From contig SLAU01000237.1 of assembly GCA_007126675.1 (NCBI GenBank), positions 1-19,617 on the forward strand: a stretch of DNA of 19,617 bases, read 5' to 3'. The position numbers and the translations under genes are program-made. How positions within the stretch are numbered: position 1 is the first letter of the stretch; the number at the start of each line of letters is the position of its first letter. Positions 7,901 through 13,800 of this stretch are shown here, piece by piece. The stretch is from Balneolaceae bacterium (GTDB lineage: Bacteria > Bacteroidota > Rhodothermia > Balneolales > Balneolaceae). The notes beneath the pieces were generated by a model. That model was given only the letters and a program-made list of their open reading frames with translations, did not search any database and was not told the origin of the DNA.

Positions 7901-9316
7901 GGAAAATTTGACCGGGAACAAGATGCCGAAGCACTCGCTGCTGAAATAGATGATCGTACGTATATTAGCATTCCCACTTTAGTAAATCGCTTGGGCGATT
8001 CCTATCAGGCACTTGCAGGTCCCTTTAGCAGTGAAACCGAATTAAAATCTTATCTGTATAAAATATTGCAATTCGATGATTTCTATCCGCCTGATGTACC
8101 TGATCTTCCTACAGATATACTCACAGAAGAAGTTGAAACAGAACCTGAGGAAAGAGAAGAAGAAATTTTAGACCTCATATTGACAGAGGTTCCTTACACT
8201 ACCCTGCCCGATACTGTTGATGAAATTGACATAACTGAACCAGATGTAGAGACTAGGTATGTATTACCTTCAGTATTAACTTTTACACCTGCAATTGCTG
8301 ATCTGCTAAATTTGGAGTTTACAAAACCGGTTGATACTACAGATGTAACTGACAGGGAAATTACAGTGCTTCATCCGGTACTTCCGCCAGTTACTATTGA
8401 TACCGACACACTGACAACAATTACAGAAGATCCGGATACAACTGAGATAACAGACCCGGTTCGCACCCGGCGTGTACTCATACCTCCGTTACCTACTGTA
8501 ACTCCTGCTCCCCCAATTGATACAACCAGAGTATTTGTTGAAGCTGACGATTTTCACCTTGCTAACTGTTCATTTCCTGTTCAGGTTGGAAGCTACGGCG
8601 GACACGTTACTGCACAGAACATGGCTGACAGCCTTGGCAATATACTTAATGTAGATATCGGCCTCTATTTTAATGACCGAACAGATCTTTTCGCATTGCG
8701 AACAAAAGCTTTTTCCACCGTTGAAGATGCTTTTAAACACTTAAAAAAATTTAAAGAAACTGAGCAATTTATTGAGGTTGCAATTGTATCTGTGTGCTTC
8801 GAAGAAAATGAAGAGCAGATCTACAAGCAGGTACAATATTTGATTCCGATGATTAGATACAATCATGAGGAACAGGCCAGGCGTTATGCCGCAGAGAATT
8901 TGAGTGCTAATAATATTGATTATGTTATCAGAAAAGATCATTCTGCAAATTTGTACAGCGTTTTTGCAGGGCCATACAGCAGATATGATTTAGCCCGGGT
9001 GGTAAAGCAAAATATTATTGAGAAGAATATAAACCCAGAAGCAAGAGTAATAATCGATCCTGAAACAAGAAACAATTTAGCTTTTCAATTTCAACTCTAC
9101 TTGAATCATTTCGATAATGAAAATGATGCTAAACATTCATCTGAGCTTTATTTAAACAGGACAGGCAGAGATGTGATGATTACAAAAGACCGGCATGGAA
9201 AATTTCACTTATTCGACAGTATGATATACACATCATGGGGAGAATTCAGGAATCAATATGAGATCGTAAAAGATCTGAGTGGATTGAACTTTATTAAGAT
9301 GATGATCTATGATTAA
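4916..9316 (+). CDS. giant usher-like outer-membrane protein with SPOR-like C-terminal repeats
   Basis: 1466 residues; GTG start overlapping the chaperone stop. Order read from the sequence: signal peptide 1-26; beta-rich N-domain 30-150; very basic Arg/Glu linker 157-178; long strand-rich barrel-like region about 185-660, interrupted at 288-360 by a small domain with G-T-V-E-P-N-S-E-V-E-L-Y-R-N and D-E-T-G-Q-Y-R-F, resembling the usher plug domain; a module with a DxNxSGxxDxGDE calcium-loop-like segment (684-696); a carboxypeptidase-regulatory-like module 770-880 (SDGSFYAYEIPPGDY); then SPOR-like units at about 895-980, 990-1058, 1215-1295, 1303-1382 and 1388-1466, with a Thr/Pro/Asp/Glu-rich linker 1059-1205. 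Clear SPOR signatures are YIQLGKF...AGPFSS, PVQVGSY and YSVFAGPYSR. Classical ushers are near 800-900 residues and lack SPOR. Inferred role: secretion and assembly of the upstream subunits, held at peptidoglycan. The barrel assignment needs structure prediction. Confidence 0.72.
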   Translation: MNFKCLLISFLSILFLFASLIHKADAQGTDEEVFLQFRHQGIVNTYISTLYHQDQFYLSIGDIFSALAIDHEIDSGTFTITGNYLGKGRYRIDLNNQRATFLDLEFDINADQFAITDFGFYLTPEVFYKLFEMEFIIDFGDLLITLESDDTMPVVAQRERERQRERMMRTQRELRRDFYPVRYDRNPQLFDGGFFDYNLTANITQGTDTYVYNTNIGTELLYGDLQGNIFGSYSATATTLRSSGLRWRYGIRDNDYISTIIAGQTTAEGLAPVAYTGIKVTNDPIEPRFLYGETAFTGTVEPNSEVELYRNNSLVDYAEADETGQYRFTVPVTYGSSQYSIRVFSPTGEVSQRDARLQIPFNFIPPGEFTYTVDAGRLDNPIAGSTERGYVTKANVSAGITQRLTASGGVEYFEDFHESLPTFTGRLSGRLFTNHLISVEAANDAFYRASLSAIYPNNASINLDYTHFNTMGGVYNPGRNESAVRANIFTPFEIRGLPLFLRWSVTNEQRAATAITRYRVDLNTRLGRANFRMGFRDSQIGRLNFEATPTARVNASAAYNFTRSRQTPTLLQGVFTRAQLNYVPSLQEIEDAELQVSRSISRRGRFQVAAGRNFIGNFNLFRFTLNFDFSAVRSNTSIRTSRNTSTVSQSFRGSIGYDSNNSNVLFTNRQQVGRSGVAVRMFVDNNNSGTFDEGDELIQESAARIDRAGGSRFSKNGVSYISQLQPYRQYNMTINKSSLNNPLLVPTSERFSIITDPNQYKLIEIPFYMSGIIDGMVYRMRDDGSRIGLGGMRLYLNQINVDEGVTPHIEELRTFSDGSFYAYEIPPGDYQIIADPSQLNFLNAISDPEALEFTVQALAEGDFVEGLEISIYPEDFRMPDYDPVIIAAMFSDQVYMFNTRDDTGCSYRLDLATFRSFPSSIQYADELEDILGEEVLIEYNSGLNLNLIRTSDNYSISEAIELAESAIDDVYLPFTATLMCADPSYEYEEDKYIQLGKFDREQDAEALAAEIDDRTYISIPTLVNRLGDSYQALAGPFSSETELKSYLYKILQFDDFYPPDVPDLPTDILTEEVETEPEEREEEILDLILTEVPYTTLPDTVDEIDITEPDVETRYVLPSVLTFTPAIADLLNLEFTKPVDTTDVTDREITVLHPVLPPVTIDTDTLTTITEDPDTTEITDPVRTRRVLIPPLPTVTPAPPIDTTRVFVEADDFHLANCSFPVQVGSYGGHVTAQNMADSLGNILNVDIGLYFNDRTDLFALRTKAFSTVEDAFKHLKKFKETEQFIEVAIVSVCFEENEEQIYKQVQYLIPMIRYNHEEQARRYAAENLSANNIDYVIRKDHSANLYSVFAGPYSRYDLARVVKQNIIEKNINPEARVIIDPETRNNLAFQFQLYLNHFDNENDAKHSSELYLNRTGRDVMITKDRHGKFHLFDSMIYTSWGEFRNQYEIVKDLSGLNFIKMMIYD

Positions 9317-9370
9317 AGGTGCTTCTGATAGAACTCTTATAATTTGGGCATGAGGTCAGATAAGGGGGAA

Positions 9371-9811
9371 TCAAAGATACTGAATAACTGCAATTTGAGT
9401 TCCCTTATAAACTCCATCCGAAACCTTATCACCGTTTGATTTGCCGCTTAATGAATAGGTTTTTGCAGAGCCATTCTTATACTCGGCAACATCTACTTTC
9501 AGGTTCCAGCTGGTTTTCTCATTATTCATTCGCACAACGTCATTAAATTCAGTAATAATCTCTGTACCTTCCTGTACCGAAATTGTGATGTCACCTAAGT
9601 AGTCTGATTCAACTGTATTATCAGAACTGTTTCTGACCATCAATACATGATTGTTCGATGCCATTATTGCAGATGCAGAAACCACCTCAACTCTCATTTC
9701 CATTACCGCTGTAGAACTTCCTGATCGATTTCCATTTTCGGCGTGTAAAGTTCCGCCGGTTGCTATTGTAATGGCTGCTATTGCTAAAATTATCTTTCTT
9801 AATTTTCTCAT
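9371..9811 (-). CDS. small secreted protein, divergent fibre-subunit-like
   Basis: 146 residues with signal peptide 1-24 (basic MRKLRK, hydrophobic core, cleavage at HA|E). After a Gly/Ser-rich stretch, A35, M37, M39, V41, V43 alternate with polar residues, as in the donor-strand-like starts of the plus-strand subunits. The C-terminus D-G-V-Y-K-G-T-Q-I-A-V-I-Q-Y-L matches the G-x-Y-x-G plus terminal-strand signature. The middle lacks an LDFG motif, so homology is tentative. The gene converges on the usher gene with a 54-base gap and no visible terminator between them. ATG start preceded by GAGGG nine bases upstream, a better Shine-Dalgarno than the plus-strand subunits have. It may be a fifth, separately controlled subunit or a fibre terminator; otherwise a hypothetical secreted protein. 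Confidence 0.5.
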   Translation of the reverse strand: MRKLRKIILAIAAITIATGGTLHAENGNRSGSSTAVMEMRVEVVSASAIMASNNHVLMVRNSSDNTVESDYLGDITISVQEGTEIITEFNDVVRMNNEKTSWNLKVDVAEYKNGSAKTYSLSGKSNGDKVSDGVYKGTQIAVIQYL

Positions 9812-9840
9812 AGCTAAATACCCTCTTTTTGGGTTTAGTT
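9812..9840 (-). promoter_or_regulatory. leader hairpin covering the ribosome binding site of the 9371-9811 gene
   Basis: On the minus strand AACTAAACCC (9840-9831) can pair with GGGTATTTAGCT (9823-9812), allowing a two-base bulge, around a 7-base loop. The GGG of the Shine-Dalgarno lies in the 3' arm directly before the ATG, so the stem would hide the ribosome binding site. It does not match a riboswitch class I know. Confidence 0.35.
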
Positions 9841-9854
9841 GCTAAGAGTAATTT

Positions 9855-9881
9855 ATTAGAAAGTTTTAATATTAGAAAGTT
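9855..9881. repeat. direct repeat ATTAGAAAGTT x2 upstream of the 9371-9811 gene
   Basis: ATTAGAAAGTT occurs at 9855-9865 and 9871-9881, starts 16 bases apart, within the putative promoter region of the minus-strand gene. The second copy also forms the inverted repeat TTAGAA-AG-TTCTAA (9872-9885). It could be a regulator-binding site; no promoter boxes were confidently placed here. Confidence 0.4.
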
Positions 9882-9970
9882 CTAATTACATATTAGTTCA
9901 TTTCGTTAGCTGATTATTTCGATTCCGATCTGTATTGGGTGGTTTTACAAAGATTAGAATTTCATTGTAC

Positions 9971-10004
9971 AAAAAAAGCCTTATATGAGCATATAAGGCT
10001 TTTT
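9971..10004 (-). terminator. intrinsic terminator of the pdhABC operon
   Basis: GCCTTATATG (9978-9987) and CATATAAGGC (9990-9999) form a perfect 10-base stem, flanked by seven A (9971-9977) and five T (10000-10004). Read on the minus strand it ends in seven T, about 75 bases after the pdhC stop. It could also stop plus-strand transcription. The flanking 10005-10078 holds nothing else recognised. Confidence 0.88.
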
Positions 10005-10078
10005 ACAGATATGGTCTACGCTTTTTTACCTACCAAAATTCGCAACAGGTGCTTTTAGAATAAATCACATACTCTATT

Positions 10079-11362
10079 CTACAAAAGCATAGAAAGAGGA
10101 TTCTCAAGCATCTGTCTCAAAGTGTTCAGAAAATGAGCAGCTTTGGCTCCATCCACAACCCGGTGATCGCTGGAAAGTGTAACCTTCATTCGTTTACCCG
10201 GCACCACTTCTCCATTTTTTACTACGGGCACATCTCGTATTGCGCCAACTGCAAGAATACATGCGTTGGGTGGATTGATAATCGCTGTAAACTCTTCAAT
10301 GCCAAACATTCCAAGATTACTGATCGTGAAGGTACTGCCCTCCATCTGCTCCGGTTGTAGTTTACGGTCTCTCGCAAGCTCTGCTAATTCCCGGGTTTCG
10401 CTCGAAATTTGCTGCAATGTCTTTTTATCCGCATGGTTAATTACTGGGGTCATCAATCCTTCATCAACAGCAACAGCCACTGCCACATTTACATCTCCGT
10501 GTTTCCGTATAACATCATCAAGCCATGAGGAGTTAATATCAGGGTGTCGTCGTAGAGCTGCAGCACATGCTTTTACTACAATGTCATTAAAGCTGATTTT
10601 TACGTCGCTTATTTCATTGAGACCGGAACGGGCTTGCATAGAAGCTTCCATGTCAATGTCAATCGTTTCATAAAAATGCGGATTACTGAACTTACTTTCA
10701 GAAAGCCTGCGCGCAATCGTTTTTCGCATCTGAGAAATTTTCACATCTTCAGATTCTTCACTGTCAAAACTTACGGCAGCCGGTGTTTTTGTCTTCTCGG
10801 ATGGTTTATACTCTTCAATATCTTTTTTGATAATCCTTCCATCAGGACCGCTTCCGGATACGCTGCTTAAATCAATTCCTTTCTCTTCAGCCATCTTCCT
10901 GGCAAGCGGAGACGCCTTAATTCTGCCGTCATCACTTGCTGATGCTTTTTCCTTTTCTTTTTCTTTGGATTCTCCTTTGCCATTAAGGTCTCCTAAGATC
11001 GGATCGAACGACTCTTTCTTCTCTCCCTCTTTTTTAGATTCGGCTTTTTCTTCTTTCACTTCCTCTTTTTCCTGCTTTTTATCTGAAGAGCCGGCATCAT
11101 CAATAAGATCACTTATATCTTCTCCTTCTTCTCCGATAATAGCCATCGTGGCACCGAGCGGAACTGCCTCTCCCTCATTCACCAGAATTTTTAAGATGGT
11201 ACCGGAATCAAAAACCTCCACTTCCATGGTAGCTTTATCGGTTTCAACCTCAGCAATTACATCACCAGATTCTACTTTATCACCTTCTTTAACATTCCAT
11301 TTTGCGATCACCCCTTCTTCCATGGTATCGCTAAGCTTCGGCATTTCAATTTTTTCCGCCAT
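10079..11362 (-). CDS. pdhC: pyruvate dehydrogenase E2, dihydrolipoamide acetyltransferase
   Basis: Core of the pyruvate dehydrogenase complex, transferring the acetyl group from the lipoyl arm to CoA in the cytoplasm. 427 residues: one N-terminal lipoyl domain (1-78) with the lipoylated lysine K43 in ETDKATMEVEV; a Lys/Glu/Ser-rich flexible linker about 92-145; the peripheral subunit-binding domain (about 147-185, SPLARKMAEEKGIDLSSVSG); and a catalytic domain from about 205 to the end with DHRVVDGA (H400, D404) in the C-terminal active site. The single lipoyl domain is typical for organisms with heteromeric E1. Minus-strand leader TTGAGGATCTTTACTTATG provides a Shine-Dalgarno. It is last in the pdhABC order; E3 is not in the window. 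An acyltransferase of a branched-chain complex is less likely given E1 similarity, but substrate cannot be fixed from sequence alone. Confidence 0.93.
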   Translation of the reverse strand: MAEKIEMPKLSDTMEEGVIAKWNVKEGDKVESGDVIAEVETDKATMEVEVFDSGTILKILVNEGEAVPLGATMAIIGEEGEDISDLIDDAGSSDKKQEKEEVKEEKAESKKEGEKKESFDPILGDLNGKGESKEKEKEKASASDDGRIKASPLARKMAEEKGIDLSSVSGSGPDGRIIKKDIEEYKPSEKTKTPAAVSFDSEESEDVKISQMRKTIARRLSESKFSNPHFYETIDIDMEASMQARSGLNEISDVKISFNDIVVKACAAALRRHPDINSSWLDDVIRKHGDVNVAVAVAVDEGLMTPVINHADKKTLQQISSETRELAELARDRKLQPEQMEGSTFTISNLGMFGIEEFTAIINPPNACILAVGAIRDVPVVKNGEVVPGKRMKVTLSSDHRVVDGAKAAHFLNTLRQMLENPLSMLL

Positions 11363-11433
11363 AAGTAAAGATCCTCAATTAAGTGTATAGATGAACTAAA
11401 TTTTTTGCTTCTTAGATTACTAAGTGAAAACTG

Positions 11434-11500
11434 AAAAGGCAAAAGGCAAATGAATCATTCACTCACTTCTGCGTTCTGCATTTTGCCTGTTGCCTTTTTT
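11434..11500. repeat. long imperfect inverted repeat between pdhB and pdhC
   Basis: AAAAGGCAAAAGGCAAATG (11434-11452) is nearly complementary to 11479-11500 (CATTTTGCC-TG-TTGCCTTTTTT), with one mismatch and one bulge, enclosing 26 bases that include the small palindrome TGAATCATTCA (11451-11461). It fills most of the 143-base gap between pdhB and pdhC. Possible roles: RNA processing or attenuation between E1 and E2, or a dispersed intergenic repeat. The minus-strand 3' flank has only short T runs, so full termination seems unlikely. Confidence 0.6.
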
Positions 11501-11505
11501 CGTTC

Positions 11506-12489
11506 TCACGTTCTGTATGTTACTGCATTTACTGCTTCAACTACTTGTTTTGCATCCGGCAGCCACAGATCAAAAAGCGGCTTCGAAAATGGTGCATTCA
11601 CATCGGGTAATGTTACTCTGCGAACGGGAGCATCCAGATAATCAAAGGCCTCGCGCTGTATCAGGAAACCAACTTCACTTGCCAATCCTCCAAACGGATG
11701 TGCCTCATCAACAATCACACACCGGTTCGTTTTCTTTACAGATTCTACAATTAAATCAATATCAAGAGGCTTAATTGTTCTTGGATCGATGATCTCCATT
11801 TCAACACCATCTTTTGCCATTTCAGCAGCTGCCTGCTTCACGATATGATACATCTTTCCGGTGGCAACAACAGTAACGTCTGATCCTTCACGTTTAATTT
11901 TTCCTTTCCCAATCGGAATCAGATAATCATCTTCCTCAGAAACTTCACCTTTGAGGCCATACATTTGTTCTGATTCCATAAATATAACAGCATCATCGTT
12001 ACGGATGGCTGACTTCAACAGTCCTTTAGCATCATCCGGCTCCGAAGGATAGATTACAGAAAGGCCCGGGAAGTGAGCATACATAGAATCGTAAGCTACA
12101 GAGTGTGTTGCTCCTAGCTGCCCTGCAGAGGCATTTGGCCCGCGGAATACAATAGGACAGCTTGCCTGACCTCCAAGCATATAACGGACCTTGGACGCGT
12201 GATTTATTATCTGATCGGCTGCCAGTACAGCAAAATTAAAAGTCATGAATTCAACAATCGGGCGAAGTCCGTTCATTGCCGCTCCCACACCAATCCCGGC
12301 AAAACCAAGTTCTGAGATTGGAGTATCAATTACTCTTTTAAATCCATATTTATCGAGCAGCCCTTCAGTTACTTTATAGGCACCATTATATTCGGCAACC
12401 TCTTCGCCCATGATAAACACGCTTTCATCACGGCCCATCTCCTCATCAATTGCCTCGAGTAATGCTTCTCTAAATTGTAATTCAGCCAT
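11506..12489 (-). CDS. pdhB: pyruvate dehydrogenase E1 component, beta subunit
   Basis: 327 residues, the usual size. Pairs with E1-alpha to decarboxylate pyruvate with thiamine diphosphate and acetylate the E2 lipoyl group. Seen: MGEEVAEYNGAYKVT (27-41), the segment DTPISELGFAG (55-65) with E60 at the position of the conserved Glu that activates thiamine diphosphate, RPIVEFMTFNF (76-86), RGPNASAGQLGATHS (116-130) and the C-terminal transketolase-like domain with VVDEAHPFGG. It follows pdhA by 41 bases on the same strand. Its leader (GATTTTTACTTATGGC) resembles that of pdhC (GATCTTTACTTATGGC). The family also includes branched-chain 2-oxoacid E1-beta; the ISELGFAG and AGQLGATHS forms favour pyruvate. 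Confidence 0.94.
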   Translation of the reverse strand: MAELQFREALLEAIDEEMGRDESVFIMGEEVAEYNGAYKVTEGLLDKYGFKRVIDTPISELGFAGIGVGAAMNGLRPIVEFMTFNFAVLAADQIINHASKVRYMLGGQASCPIVFRGPNASAGQLGATHSVAYDSMYAHFPGLSVIYPSEPDDAKGLLKSAIRNDDAVIFMESEQMYGLKGEVSEEDDYLIPIGKGKIKREGSDVTVVATGKMYHIVKQAAAEMAKDGVEMEIIDPRTIKPLDIDLIVESVKKTNRCVIVDEAHPFGGLASEVGFLIQREAFDYLDAPVRRVTLPDVNAPFSKPLFDLWLPDAKQVVEAVNAVTYRT

Positions 12490-12530
12490 AAGTAAAAATC
12501 TTTATAGAGTTTTTTGCTTTTAGTTGCAGT

Positions 12531-13631
12531 TTATTTTTTGTCATGAAAATGCGGCTCACCGGCAAACATATCTTCATAAAGAGCTTCCGGCTCGGGAAAT
12601 GGAGTTTCATCCGCAAATTCAACTGCTTCCAGCACTTCATCTTCTACCTTATTTTCGATCTCCTCGATATCTGCTTTCTTTGCGATTTTTTTATCGAGTA
12701 TATAGCTCTTCATTCTTTCAATAGGATCTGTTTTCTGGTATTCTTCAAGCTCCTCTTTGCTCCGGTACTTTTGAGGATCTGACATGGAGTGTCCGCGATA
12801 GCGATATGTTCTGATCTCGACAAACCAGGGCATTTTATCTTCGCGTACTTCCTTGGCAATGTTTTTCATATTCTCATAAACGGTAAGAGCATCCATGCCA
12901 TTAAATACGGCACTTTTCATTCCATACCCTTTTGCACGCTCATGTATTTCGCCAACAGTATGGCGTCTTGTAGCAGTACCCATTGAGTAACCGTTATTCT
13001 CAACGATAAATACACACGGCAGTTTCCAAAGCTGACTCATATTCAGTGTTTCATGAAGTGCACCCTGATCTACCGCTCCATCTCCGAAAAAGCATGTGCT
13101 GATCCGTCCGTTATCCTGGTATTTATTAGCAAAAGCAAGACCGGCACCAATTGGGATATGACCGCCAACAATTCCGTAACCTCCCCAAAAATGCTGCTCA
13201 ACATTTGCAAAGTGCATGGAACCGCCTTTTCCTTTTGAGCAGCCTGCTGCTTTTCCAAAAAGTTCAGCCATACCTTCTTTAGGTGTAACGCCACGAACCA
13301 GTCCCCAGCCGTGGTCGCGGTAAGCTGTAATTATATCGTCATCATCGTTAAGTGCAAAAACCGTTCCTGTAGAAACTGCTTCCTGGCCAATGTAAAGATG
13401 TAAGAAACCTCCAAATTTACCTTTTTGATACATCTGCATAGCACGTTCTTCAAATCTGCGCTGAAGGTACATCTGCTCGAACATTTCCAATACTTCGTCA
13501 TCAGAGAGTCCGAGTTGCTTATGGGTTTTCTTTGTCGGTTCCGGAAGGTCAACCGATTTTTCAACTTTACTATTATTACTCGTGTTAATACCTACGGGAG
13601 TAAAAACAGCTTCTTGTTCTTTTTTAGCCAT
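12531..13631 (-). CDS. pdhA: pyruvate dehydrogenase E1 component, alpha subunit
   Basis: 366 residues, first gene of pdhABC. Carries the thiamine diphosphate/Mg motif, beginning G183-D184-G185 and ending N212-N213 about 28 residues later. Also seen are the substrate-side AYRDHGW (103-109), GKGGSMHF (134-141) and the active-site loop YRYRGHSMSDP (276-286). The N-terminal 45 residues are a Lys/Ser/Thr-rich extension ahead of the conserved core. It acts with the beta subunit in the cytoplasm to convert pyruvate to the acetyl-lipoyl intermediate. The 169-base gap to alaS upstream should contain its promoter, but no strong -35/-10 pair stood out and no GC-rich terminator for alaS is visible, so read-through from alaS is possible. 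Confidence 0.95.
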   Translation of the reverse strand: MAKKEQEAVFTPVGINTSNNSKVEKSVDLPEPTKKTHKQLGLSDDEVLEMFEQMYLQRRFEERAMQMYQKGKFGGFLHLYIGQEAVSTGTVFALNDDDDIITAYRDHGWGLVRGVTPKEGMAELFGKAAGCSKGKGGSMHFANVEQHFWGGYGIVGGHIPIGAGLAFANKYQDNGRISTCFFGDGAVDQGALHETLNMSQLWKLPCVFIVENNGYSMGTATRRHTVGEIHERAKGYGMKSAVFNGMDALTVYENMKNIAKEVREDKMPWFVEIRTYRYRGHSMSDPQKYRSKEELEEYQKTDPIERMKSYILDKKIAKKADIEEIENKVEDEVLEAVEFADETPFPEPEALYEDMFAGEPHFHDKK

Positions 13632-13800
13632 ACTTTAGAATCAGAATAATTACAAATTCAGGTTAGTCGGGCAATATACCCAAAATTTCATAAGATTTCA
13701 TTTGAAACGGTTCAGACCGGACTATCTAACAAGACCGTTTTCAATAAATAAATTCCTTATTCATGAAAATACTTTATCTGCAGGGGTAAATCTTTTACTG

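Noticed and set aside
8092..8530. Acidic Thr/Pro-rich stretch as a gene boundary or frameshift between two proteins
   Set aside because: The frame is open throughout, and codon and residue patterns continue into further SPOR-like units. It reads as an interdomain linker within one protein.
9812..9840. Known riboswitch (for example preQ1-like) before the minus-strand gene
   Set aside because: The hairpin lacks the conserved loop and A-rich tail pairing of preQ1-I and does not match other classes I can recall; kept only as an RBS-covering hairpin.
10827..11390. Long open frame (187 codons) on the plus strand opposite pdhC
   Set aside because: It is the mirror of the Lys/Glu/Ser-rich E2 linker and lipoyl domain, giving a Ser/Phe-rich product with no protein features. 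The minus-strand E2 is unmistakable.
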